Assembly: GCA_015698045.1 (NCBI GenBank)
Contig: BLAL01000316.1
Coordinates: 1-64,000, forward strand
Direction of reading: 5' to 3'
Origin: Rhizophagus clarus
Taxonomy: Eukaryota > Glomeromycota > Glomeromycetes > Glomerales > Glomeraceae
Length of the DNA stretch: 64,000 nucleotides
Shown here: piece by piece, positions 1-11,087 of the stretch
How positions within the stretch are numbered: the first letter of the stretch is position 1
How the letters are laid out: the number at the start of each line of letters is the position of its first letter
Notes under the pieces: generated by a model
The model's database searches: none
The model's input: the letters and a program-made list of their open reading frames with translations, nothing else
What the model was told of the DNA's origin: nothing
Made by a program: the position numbers and the translations under genes

Positions 1-1616
1 TACAGGAATATTAAACTTATGAAGTTCTTTATAGGCATCGATCAAGGAGAGGTGATTTCTCCTTTGTTGTAAAATAATTTATTATGATCCACTTATTTTC
101 AACCATTTCTGATTCAAATTTAGGTTATACTATTAAATCCATAGATTAGAAGGATATTAAAAAACCTATTAGTACTGAATTTATTAACATTGCAGTCACA
201 GCATTTATGGATGATACATAATAGATCACTCTTTGTTAACAAAATTTAGAAAAAAAATTTATTAATTGCTGATTCCTTTTACAACTTAAATAACATTCAA
301 GTGAACAAAGAGAAATCAATATTACTTGTTCAACCCTATAAAAAGACAACCCTAAAAGCGTTAAAAATTTTGATCCTCAATCTATACGTCTTTCTTTTGG
401 ATCAACAAATATCAACAACACTTCACTAAAACATTCTGAATCTGTTCAAATCTTAAGAGTGTTATTCGATTCTAACAATATTTACAAAAACACTTTAAGA
501 AAAATTAACACTGAAGTCAAGGACCTATCTTTAAAATTTGCAAAGAAGAGAATTACAGTTAAACAATTAGCATATATTATTTATACTGTCTTAATTCCAA
601 GAATCGAATATTGGTCTCAAACTAAAATCATCTCAGATAAAATACTTTATAAATTAATGTCAAAGATTTTTAAAGTATTCAAACACAAATTACATCTAGC
701 TTCTACCACTCCTAATTATTCATTAATACATGGTTTATTTAATTTAAATACTATTAGAAACAATCATATTCATTTAAAAATAACCAATTTTTGTATACAA
801 ATCAATTCTAATGATCTTTTAAGTCAAATTATCCTTTATCGCTTATACCAAATTCAACATAACAATTGGTTACCCTATTTCCTGTTATATTACTTATCCA
901 ATTATATTTATAATAATTACAAATCTAATTTTTTAATTCAATCCATTCAGTTATGTGTCTCAAATAACATTAAATTTTCTTCAATTGATTTATCACCAAA
1001 TTCATTAAAAGAGGAAAATTCTGATTTTAGAAATTTTGAAAGAATTTACATTAAACATTACTTAATTTAAAAGAGTTAAATATTTTATTTTTAGATCAAA
1101 TTCTTAATAGCCGTGCTCAGATCTACTCGTGAATACTATTAATACTCTATTCTCTCTTAACAATACCATAGATTACAATCTTGGTATGGGTTGCTTTTGA
1201 ACACCATACAAAATAACAACGCTCTATTAGACATAATTAAACAGCAATATGGTCTTGATGTTCTTTCTATAGAACTTGACCTTCATCAAATTACAATAGA
1301 AACAGATACATCATCATGCAAATATTCAAAATATCAAAACTTCATTTTAACAATGGACTTGCCAACTGAAGCTATTTTCATTGGTATCCCAATTAATTAC
1401 AATTTTATTAATGATCAATTTTATTCAAATACTTTTCCATTGTTACAGAGTCTTTCGTCATATAATGAATTAATCATAAGACCATATTTAGGTTGTGATT
1501 ATAATTCATCCAATAATTCTCTGACATGTACAATGCACAGTTCTATTTCTTATCTATTTATTTACAAAAAACTTAAAACACAAAATATTCACTTGTCACA
1601 TATTTCTTACCAATAA
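1..1616 (+). pseudogene. Decayed LINE reverse transcriptase (5' part of the interrupted LINE)
   Basis: This is the reverse-transcriptase part of a non-LTR retrotransposon, entering from the left edge. Near 40-65 one frame reads GIDQGEVISPLL, like the RT motif between fingers and palm. Near 201-220 it reads AFMDDT, a YxDD-type catalytic box, followed by stops. An open stretch at 459-1070 (about 200 aa) carries the thumb-like region ending the RT (VLIPRIEYWSQ, FKHKLHLASTTPN). A second open piece lies at 1191-1616. Several stops and frame changes make it non-functional. The same ORF resumes after the insertion at 1617-4013 with RNase H and the C-terminal domain. A minus-strand relative of this RT is seen near 48,500-48,780. 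Confidence 0.8.
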
Positions 1617-1890
1617 GGGGCGTGCCAGAAATCAGCTGATTTCCTTCAATTAGTAGCTCTTACCCCCCACCCCCATCTGATCGCATTTTGATTGGTTAAA
1701 AAAATATTAATAATATATATAATTATATTTATATAAATAACTCGTGATCTAATAATCCAATTTTTATGAATTTTTTTTTATTTTATAGCTGTTGATAAAC
1801 CCTACAAAATAAAAAAATGTTTAGTTAAATTGAGCTATTAGATGGCAAGATAATTGCAAAAAACTATTTTAATATATAAATAATATAATA

Positions 1891-3912
1891 TAAGGGTGAA
1901 TTTATTCCTCACCCTGGGTGAGATCTGATATTACTCACCCCTATTACGTGATAAATATTTTCAATTAGCTAATTTTGATTGGCTAATTTTTTTAACTTAA
2001 AATTTATTCTCACGTAAAATATAAAAAATTTGCTGTTAAAAAAAATTCCGTAGTATGAAACACAATTTTTATGTTACAAAATATTTGTGTATTTATTCCT
2101 TCAAAGTTTATTGAATAGAAGATTACAATACATTATTCAAAACTAAAACAAGTTTATTGTATTCAAAGTTAAAACTTTTATCTTTAATCTAACTAGTGAT
2201 AATGATGCGAAACCCAACAATAATGACAAAATGGTGAAAAGTAATGAAACAAAAACAAAATAAACAGAAAAGAAGACAAGACCAAAAGGGAGCGAAATAA
2301 CAATATGTTTGATGAAAGGAGAAAAAACGAAGAGAAGGTGAACGAGAAACAAAAGAGAACAAAATTAAAATAAAGAAAGGAGAACAGAAATGGAAGGAAA
2401 AATGAAAGGGTAAAGAGAAAAAAAAGTAATATAAAGGAAAAATGAAAAGGGGAAGGATCGAAAATTAAAATAAAAGGAAAAACAAGAGGGAGGTAACAAA
2501 AAAGAAGAAAATAAAGGAACAAAGAAAAAAACGAAACGAAAATGAAAATAAATAAAGAAAGGTGGAAGGGAACAAATCAAAAATAAATGCAAAGAAAAGA
2601 TGAAAGAAAAAATTTTGTTAGTAATAAAGATAAAGGGATACAGTAAAAAAAAAAAAAGAATGAAACAGATTATCCACCCATTTTGAAAAAGATCCAGAAA
2701 ACCTAGAAAAACGTGTCACAAAATAATAAAATCACCATTATAATTTTGTAATATAAAATGATGACAAAAAGGAAGACGAAAGGTAAAGAAGACAAAAACA
2801 AAAGACGAAAGAAAAGGGATGGAAAACAGATGGAAAAAATGGAAGGAAAAAAGAAAACAAAAAGGAAAAATAAAAGAAATAGAGGATGGGGGACGAAAAA
2901 TGAAACAGGAAAAAGAAATGAAAATGAAAATAAAATGGAAAGAAAAAGGAAAGTGAATGAAAAAGGAAATGAAAGGGAAATGAAAGGGGGAAGGGAACAA
3001 AATCAAAAATAAAATGAATATGAAAAGACAGAAGAAAAAATTTTTTAGTAACGAAGATAAAGAGATACAGTGAAAAAAAAAGGAATGAAAGCGGAATACC
3101 CACCCCATTTTTGAAAAAGTTCCAGAAAACCTAAAAAAAACATGTTGCAAAAGGGAAGAATGAAAGGTAAAGAGGACAAAAAAGAAAGCGAAAGGAAAAG
3201 GAAGGAAAACGGATGAAAAAATGGAAGAAGAAAGCGAAGAAAAAAGAAAACAAAAAGGGAAAAACAAAAGAAACAGATAGAAAAGAAAACGAAAATGAAA
3301 ATGAGGGAAAAAATAAAAGGAAAAGAGAATAAAGAAGTGAAAAACGAAAGGAAAAGAGACAAAAATGAAAGAGTATCAAAATCAAAAGTGAAATGAAGAC
3401 GAAAAAAAAAGACTGTTGTTAATAATGGTAATGAACACAAGAAACAAGAGAATACAACAAAAAAAATAAAGCCGAGTACCCACCTTCTCTCGCAAAGAGT
3501 TTTGGCAAACCTAAAAAAAGAGAAAGCCAGGAGCAGCCAAAATCTAAAAAAAAAGAAGCCAAAACCTATAAAAATAAAAAAGGAAGAAGAAATGAAATAA
3601 AGTTAGAAAACGAAACAAAAAAAATTAGAAATGAAAAAAAAATAATGTACCTTTGACGCGAAACCAGAAAAACTTAATAAAAGGTCTAAGAAGAAAAAGA
3701 GAAAGAAATTAGAAAGTGAAAAAAAGAAGCGAAAACGAGAAAAATGGAAATATCAAACCTTTGACGTGAGGCCAAAAGCTAACCAAAAAAGAGAAACAGA
3801 TGTAAACAAATAACTGGTCGATATGATGTAATTGTAAAATTACATTAGCCAATCGAAATATATACACGTGATAGGGTGAAAAATCACCCAGGTGAGAAAT
3901 AAATTTTCTCAT
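1891..3912. mobile_element. Nested polypurine-core element inside the Harbinger-type MITE
   Basis: An imperfect inverted repeat bounds this segment. The left end (1891 on) reads TAAGGGTGAATTTATTCC followed by CTCACCCTGGGTGA. The right end, reverse-complemented, reads ATGAGAAAATTTATTTC followed by CTCACCTGGGTGA. The 9-mer AATATAATA lies just outside both ends (1882-1890, 3913-3921), but such an AT-rich match could be chance. Further inside, both arms carry an ACGTGAT box and a GATTGGCTAAT block. The core is the polypurine tract. The superfamily is unclear. Confidence 0.5.
2190..3730. repeat. 1.5-kb polypurine tract with an embedded ~400-bp repeat
   Basis: The plus strand is almost only A and G (GAAA-, GGAA- and AAAG-type runs) for about 1.5 kb. 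Three spaced copies of a block of the form 'TACCCACC ... AAAAAG ... CCAGAAAACCTA' occur near 2670, 3098 and 3475, so the tract grew partly by duplication of a unit of roughly 400 bp. Long open frames on both strands here are composition artefacts (Phe/Ser/Leu-rich or Lys/Glu-rich). Confidence 0.8.
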
Positions 3913-4016
3913 AATATAATATATATTATATAATTTATAGCCAATCATAGGAACCTTATTTTTAGGTTAACCCCCCACCCCCCTATTAAATCAGCTGATT
4001 TCTGGCACGCCCCTAA

Positions 4017-5585
4017 ACCTACCTGACAAAATTGCGATTTTGAAGACTTTAATTATCATAATATTTCACTCCTCTTCTTATCAAAACACCTCATCGTGTA
4101 TTATTAATAACTTAAATGAACAAGAATTAATGGACATACCAGTTATTTCTACCCCCCTATTTCTTCTCTAATGAGTTATGGGATTCTATTCCTTTTAATA
4201 TTTCAACAAGTTCTAAAGAACTTTTACTTATACAACAATATCTTTCGAACTATTCTTAACTTAAATTTTATACAGATGGCTCTCTTATCAATATTAACAT
4301 GGTAAATAGTTCAATGACTGCGGGTTTTATTCAAATAAGACACCGTACTCTGTATCAACAGTTCATATCTACTATTGATTATTAGCTATCAGCATTTCAT
4401 GCTGAAACTTTTGCAATACTTCTGGTTTTAATCGCGACTCCTCCTAACAGTAACATTACTATATTTACAGATTCTCAATCTGCTATTTTGACTTTTAACA
4501 ATTTTTACATAATCTGCATATACTAACTGTGAAAGAGATTTTTAACATTTTCTTGTCCTCTATCTTATAGAATTTAATCTATCAAATTTATGTAAACAAA
4601 CAACTTACAGTATCTTTAGTCAAGGTTAAGGCACATACTGACAATTATTGTAATAACCTTATTGATAGACTTATTAAACAAGCTCACTTTAATATAGAAG
4701 TACCACTTTCATTTAAAAATATCACACTAGACAATCTACAATTTTTTCTTTCGTGAAAAAATCTTCTCATAGAAAACAAATTGTGATATTTTCTTAGGTT
4801 ATTAACTACCAATTTGGATTTTGAATTATTTTATAATCTAAATTGTAATGCTAGATACTGTCACCCATCCATCCTTATTAATTGAAAATGGATGCTAGAT
4901 TTGTTCGACTCTTCTTTAGACTCTATTTTAACCTCCTTTGAAGATATGATATTGAAATCCTTTAGACTTAAAATTTTAATAGATGAATTGCCTATTCTTG
5001 AACACACCAAAAGATACTACTTCAACATTTATGGTGACGCTAATTGTTTCTTATGTGGAGTTCACAAAAAGGTTTTCCATCATATTTGGCTTTGTCCTGA
5101 AGTAATCAACTTGATTCATGCACATTTGGATTTAATAATTTTATTTATTCGACAATTTATTTTAGAAAATACAAAAATTCATATAACATTAAATGAGATT
5201 TTGTCATTGGGCATATGGGATGTAGCTTATTGCGACGACAAATTTATATTTGTTGATTTACTAAGAGGCTTTATTCCCCAATTACTGATCAAACATTTAC
5301 AACGTTTTTTAACAATAAGTCAGATTCATTCACTACTTACTTCAATTGTAGAATCAAATACAGATTTTACTAAAAGATCTATATGGATTCCTTACTGTCA
5401 AGCCTTAAATATTTGGAAAAATGATCTTAATATTACTCGCAATATTAAAAGGTATTTCTACAGGGTTGATTCTTTCCTTCTCTTCATGGTATTGATCATA
5501 CTAATAGTGAAAGGTCTTGTGAAGGTCTTCTGCAATTTGTTTATTTTTCTGTTAATAGTTTCAATTACTTAGTATTGGAATCATA
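4017..5585 (+). pseudogene. LINE RNase H and C-terminal domain, continuation after the insertion
   Basis: The LINE reading resumes after the Harbinger-type insert. Near 4265-4480 the translation gives FYTDGSLIN, then AFHAETFAILLVL, then ITIFTDSQSAI: the Asp, Glu and Asp motifs of an RNase H fold, with stops between them. The open stretch 4892-5572 encodes a C-terminal domain with a cysteine/histidine cluster (CFLCG ... HHIWLCP), as in LINE tails that carry RNase H. A diverged copy of this domain lies at 27250-28440. The domain runs into the hAT insertion near 5586. Confidence 0.75.
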
Positions 5586-8500
5586 TAAGGGTTATTCGAA
5601 TAACTCGAGTATACTCGAGTATTCGAATAAGCATCATCACTATTCAAATATTCGTGAAACATGTATGAATAAATTCGAATATTAATTTATTTGAGTCATC
5701 TGAATAATATTCGAATAATATCTGTAAAATGATTATTATTGGTGGTGTCATATGATAAAATTTCTATATTGGTCAGCGATCACTGATGTAAATTAAAAAT
5801 TTTGACGTGTGAAATTTACTTTTTCTTACGTAAATTTTACTGTATAAAATATTAACCATGAGTTTACAAAACAAAAGAGTTAAATATGATGCACGTCTGA
5901 TCAAGGATTCAACCAATAGAACAGGAAAATACTGATGAAAATGAGCTACAACATATACTGGAAGCCGTTATTTGTTGATGACATTGATGATATTAATGAT
6001 GATATTAACGATGATATTGAGTCTCTTTAAAAACTCTACAGCAAAAGCAAATATAACAAATAAAAAATGAAAAAGGGCTGCCAAAGAGCTAACTAGCTTT
6101 GTATGGAAGTACTTTAAGAAGGGAGAAGACTCAAATTCAGCAACATGTTATGTGATTAAATAGAACGGAGAAGAATGTGGTCATTATTACAATGATGGAT
6201 CAACAACTTCAAATCTTATTCATCATTTAGCAACAAAGCATAAAATTTATAAACCAGGGAGTGCAGAAGAGGTAATTCGTTAAAATATTTTACATATTTT
6301 TTAATTTCTTTTTATCATATTTATTTTTGTAATTATACAGGCAAAACACCTAAAGGAACAGCCCCAACTTGATATACGAGTAGCAATTAAAAAACGTAAG
6401 CCCAAAAGTAAAACAGAGTATAAACAAATTTGGCAGAATGTTACTGAATTTATAATTGAGGATAATCAACCTCTTTATGTACTTCAAAGTAAGAGTTTAG
6501 AAAATTGCTTCTTTCACTTGATGAACATTTTGAAATCCCTTGTGATAAATCAATTAAACTAATGATCGGAGAAAGCATTTGAATGGAGTAAAGATCAACT
6601 TCTTGAACTTTTAAAGGTTAATTGTACAGCAGCATCAATTACTACAGATTTCTGGACAAGTAAAGCACGGCATGGATACATTAGCGTTACTTGCAGCTGG
6701 ATTTCTCATGACTGGACTTTATGCAAGACCTTACTAGCATTGCAGCGAGTCAGATACCCTCACACTAGTGAAATAATCAAGGAATTGCTTAATAAAATCT
6801 TTGCAGATTGGGCAATTGCATCTAAACTATTAACAATAATAACAAATAACGGGAGTAATATAAAAAAAGCAGGCTGACTAATGAAAGCAGCTATTTTTCG
6901 CCTTCCATGCACAGCCCATACTTTGCAGTTAACTATTGGAAAGGGTCTTAATTTGGTAAAAACATTGATTTTACGGGCAAAGAGGTTGATCGATTTTTTA
7001 ATTTTTCACCAAAACAACGTGAGCGCCTACAGACGGCACAAGAATTTCTTGGATATACTCAAATAAAGCATGTAATTGGAGATGTCTCCACTCGTTGGAA
7101 TTCCACCTATTGTGCATGGGAACATTTAATTGAACTTAAACGAGCTATAAAGTTCTTGCCAGGACAATTAAAATCAGACTTAAATAAAGATGCCCAAAAG
7201 GATGGTGAAAAGTTAAAAAAAATTATGCTTTCTGATAATGAGTGGTTATTAATAGAAGATTTACTTAACCTTTTATCTGTATTTGAAGATGTTACAAAGT
7301 TATTAAGTGGCGCTAAATACTGTACAATTTCATTAATGTATCCAGCAATCGCGGCTTTAATTGCATCAATAAAACCTGGAATTCAACCATCATCATCAAA
7401 CTTTGAGCTGAATTTTCGAGAAAATTTAGCAGATGATTTACCTGATGAAAAATTACTATATTAGATAGTGCAGAAGTTACTATTTCTGATAACAAAAATG
7501 AAGTAGAAATAGAAGTTATTGATTTAACTGCTGTAACAGGTCACTGTAGGAAAAAAATTGATATTACTGAACCTATACAAACAAAAGATATAGTATCAAA
7601 TATTCGAAAACTTCTTTATAATTCAATGTTTAGTTATTGGAAAGATATTCATAAAGTTGGAATGTTAGCGTGTCTTCTTGATCCGCGTTTCAAAAAACTC
7701 TGATTTGTAAAGCAAAGTGTAAGGCATGAGGCAATTGGTAAACTTAGAGATTTATACGAAGTTGTCAAAATGATTATAATATATCAGATGATACGAATCA
7801 GATGATACTATCCGCAGAACACACTAATTCTACTGAACATCATAGCAATAGAGTACGAAAATCAATTTTAGATATGATTTATGCATCTCCTAATCCTGCA
7901 GATAGCTCAGAAGAAATTGATAAATATCTTGAAATAAATGAGGAGTATAAGGAAACAAATCCACTTGAATGGTGGAAATTACATGAAAAAAGGTTTCCAA
8001 CTTTGGCTATAATTGCGCGTAAATATTTGGGGTATTTGTGCAATATCAGTCCCTTCGGAAAGACTTTTTTCGGATATTGGCAATAATATCACTAATAAGA
8101 AAATAAATCTTGATCCTAATTTAGTTGAGCAAATGCTTTTTTTAAAGCGAAATATTAATGTGATGGGTAGCATTTTCCCTCCGATTTAGTATGATCATAA
8201 TTTTTGTAATATAATTTGATTTTTGAAAAATTTAATAAATATGCAAAATGTAAATAATATTTTAATAATAATATATTTTATTTACATGAATAATTTAAAT
8301 TTAAATTATATAAAGTAAATAGGTAATTAAATAATTGTAAACTTTCAGATATTTATTTATTTATTATTTATTTTAGATATAGACGTTGAACGCTCGTTAT
8401 AAAGGTAAAAATACAATAAAATTAATTACATAAATGTTATACCATATGTGTCTGAAGTTCCCACCTGCAGAAACTACCAACGCCTGTTATTCTAAATTAT

Positions 8501-8785
8501 AATAGGCTCAGCCTTCAATTAAAAGTAAATGACATTATTCGAATAAAAAGTAAATTATTCGAATAATTCATTAACATTATTCGAATAAAATAATATTATT
8601 ATTCGAATAAGAATTAAAAATTATTCAAATAATAATATTAACATTATTTGAATATTAACTGAATAATTATTCAGATAATATTTGAATAATTTATTCGATA
8701 TTATTCGAATACGCATTTCAAATTTAAATGAATACTTGAGTATATTCAAATTTACTCGAGTCCAAACACTACAATTACTATATAA
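5586..8785 (+). mobile_element. Decayed hAT transposon inside the LINE
   Basis: This 3.2-kb insert is bounded by diverged inverted ends rich in ATTCGAATA and ACTCGAGTA motifs: 5590-5720 on the left and 8520-8770 on the right. The right end in reverse complement begins TAGTGTTTGGACTCGAGTA. I found no convincing 8-bp target duplication, so the exact ends are uncertain by about 10 bp. The interior encodes a broken hAT transposase. Confidence 0.7.
6070..8190 (+). pseudogene. hAT transposase pseudogene (BED finger, RNase H-like core, dimerisation domain)
   Basis: The pieces occur in the hAT order. A BED-type finger at about 6080-6270 has TSFVWKYF, then a Cys pair, then HHLATKH. The catalytic region at about 6640-6860 has TTDFWTSKARHGY. 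It then reads ITNNGSNIKKAG where active hATs have a TDN motif, so the second catalytic Asp appears to be Asn. STRWNSTY lies near 7090. The C-terminal dimerisation segment at 7960-8165 reads NPLEWWKLHEKRFPTLA, then ISPS, and shifts frame to SDIGNNITNKK. Several stops and frameshifts and the lost Asp make it inactive. Confidence 0.85.
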
Positions 8786-9101
8786 ATTGTGTAAGTTGAC
8801 CACACAACTTACTTTCTTCTTTTCTTGCTGAGCAATTACAAGTTGTTTTAGGTGTTGATGCCTCAGGTGAAGGTGATACTTGGTATCTTGCAGGGTTGAA
8901 TCGCTATGCTATCTTTGATTTCAACTGAGAAGTTTGTGATAATTAAAACAGTTTAATTCTTTTGAATTAGCATTAGTTTGATTGGGCTTCAATGCTCATA
9001 TAATTATATATGTATTGATTCTATTTTATTTGTTATCTTTTGTTTACTTATAATTATATATTCTTTTGTATAATAAAAAAGTAAAAAAAAAAAAAAAAAA
9101 T
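8786..9101 (+). mobile_element. LINE 3' end with poly-A tail
   Basis: After the hAT insertion the last coding residues of the LINE are readable (GVDASGEGDTWYLAGLNRYA near 8850-8915), ending at a stop. A T/A-rich 3' UTR and a run of about 18 A at 9084-9101 follow. The tail fixes the LINE as plus-strand and its 3' end at about 9101. The LINE thus consists of 1-1616, 4017-5585 and 8786-9101. Confidence 0.75.
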
Positions 9102-9214
9102 TATAAACATTTAATTTAATAATTTTTTTCATACAAAACAAAATTTAAGATGCATTGCATTTTCTAATATAAATAAAAATATTATAACAGTTAAAACTTC
9201 TACAGGTCGAATGA

Positions 9215-10830
9215 AAAAAAATCGGATTTTGCTCTATTTAAAATAGCCTTGCCGACTTCAATATAGAATATGCCAAATTTTGCTTATTTTAGTATAGCCA
9301 TATCTATTTTTGCCGATTTTTGTTAAATTCCGATTTTTCAGTCATAAATGCCGATTTTAGCGGCCAATTTTACCTTTTTTTAAATAAATGCCGATATTTA
9401 AACCGGAGATATTATATTTATTATATACTTTACCCTTTTCGTATAGTTCGAATAAAGGATTTTATTTTATTTAAAATTCCCTTGCCGACTTCAATAAGGC
9501 TTTGCCGATTATTTTACTAATTTTTTGCCGATTTTTGTTAACTTCCGATTTTTCATCCAGAAATGCCGATTTTAGCGGCCGATTTTTACCTTTTTTTTAA
9601 TTAAATGCCGATATTTAAACCGGAGATATTATATTTAGTGTAAACTTTACCGCTTTTGACACAGGTCGAATAAAGATTTTACTCTATTTAAAATAGCCTT
9701 TGCCGATATTTAAATTGTAATATTTCGTAATTTTACATCATAGGATTTTTGAAATTATTTATTATACTAATAAATATAAGATACTATTCTAAATATTCTA
9801 CTTGTTTTGTACATTGAATTCCCAGTTGGTTCGATTTCACAAACAATAACTGAAGTATTCATAAGGTTGAACAGTGATAATTGAAACTGATGAGATCGCA
9901 TTGATAAGGCCTATTCCTAAAAAGTTAATTAATCACATTTAATTAAACGCTATTTAATTGTACTATTTTTTTTTTTTTTCAAAAAAAAACTTTCTTTCTG
10001 AAAGAAGAGTCTGCCTCCTATACCGTTTGCCGTCGTGCATAGTGTGTTATAGGAAAGGTGGGCTAGGTGGCCACCTAAAGTTTGTAAATAACTCTGGTAC
10101 CAAAGTTGATGATCTATTTACTATACATAGACCTCTCGCTTCGAATTTTGGTTATGATAATTCCGCCTCCTCTGTCGCATTATTCGTCGAAGTCTAAATA
10201 GATATCATTATGACTTATGAGTAAAATATTTACAATAATAATGTAAATTCTTTAATCATAGTTAAAATAGGCATGATGGGATAACTCATATATCATGAGC
10301 TCTGTCTGTGCGAAGTGCCGTTTTATTTATAATCAAAGTAGACTTAAGTCGTAAGTAACTTTGATTATCATTGATTAGGAAAGTACATGCAACGAAAATC
10401 CTTTATCAAGGGGTAAAATAGGCATGATGGGATAACTCATATATCATGAGCTCTGTCTGTGCGAAGTGCCGTTTTATTTATAATCAAAGTAGGCTTAAGT
10501 CGTAAGTAACTTGATTATAACAATGATGATTATTGGAGAATTAAGTTGCAACATTTTTAAACATTTTTGAATAAGTGCCGTATTAATTTAATGTAATTGT
10601 TACCCTTTTCAAATAAGAAGGGCCGATTTGCAATACAGCTTTGCCGGCCTTAAATGTATTTATATAGCCAGAATAATTGTTTTATACTTTATGTGATATT
10701 TAATTAAAATAAAATAAACCTTTGATATCTAAAAATTATTACATGATTAGAGTTATTAATCACAAAGTATGGTGCTTGTATCGTAATGCCGTAATAAAAG
10801 ACCGATTTGCAATACAACTTTGCCGGCTCA
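9215..10830. repeat. Left sub-terminal repeats of the CACTA-like element
   Basis: Many short copies of TTGCCGATTTT-type words occur in both orientations. Larger duplications are also present. A block with 'GCCGATATTTAAACCGGAGA' occurs near 9390 and again near 9605. A block of about 105 bp containing 'GGCATGATGGGATAACTCAT' occurs at about 10263-10370 and again at about 10414-10521. Such arrays are binding sites for element proteins in known CACTA transposons. Binding here is inference. Confidence 0.75.
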
Positions 10831-11087
10831 AAATAAGATCTCTTGTTATCTGAATTATCTGATTTTTCACGCGGTTAGAATTAATTACGGTATATGTAAC
10901 CTTTATCGTTATTCTTGTGCCAAAAAAAAATGATTGTTATAATTTAATCAAATACAAATGCTATAATTGAATTCGCCATTCTGATTTTACATATAATTCA
11001 TTTTATATTATATAAAGTTTTTAAAACGAAATTTTTTTATTTAAAGGAATCACAGCCATATATTCTTTTGTTTTTCTCGTCCCAGTA

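Larger units (their letters stand above)
1617..4013. mobile_element. Harbinger-type non-autonomous TIR element inserted in the LINE
   Basis: Both ends carry the same inverted repeat: GGGGCGTGCCAGAAATCAGC begins at 1617, and its reverse complement ends at 4013. The match runs over about 26 bp and continues weakly into a C-rich block on each side. TAA lies immediately outside on both sides (1614-1616 and 4014-4016), the 3-bp target duplication typical of PIF/Harbinger. No transposase is present. Without the nested insert (1891-3912) the element would be about 370 bp, a normal MITE size. Confidence 0.8.

Noticed and set aside
2143-3440. Several overlapping Phe/Ser/Leu-rich open frames on the minus strand and a Lys/Glu-rich one on the plus strand
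   Set aside because: They are produced by the polypurine tract: only two kinds of base on a strand remove most stop codons. There is no motif and several frames are open at once.
5577-8793. 8-bp target duplication for the hAT element
   Set aside because: Flanks such as CATATAA and TATATAA look alike but cannot be aligned with the inverted ends at a fixed 8-bp length; I therefore left the ends approximate.
9958-10197. Open frame of 79 codons with Phe-rich start
   Set aside because: It lies in the sub-terminal repeat region, begins in a T run and has no motif or plausible splice partner.
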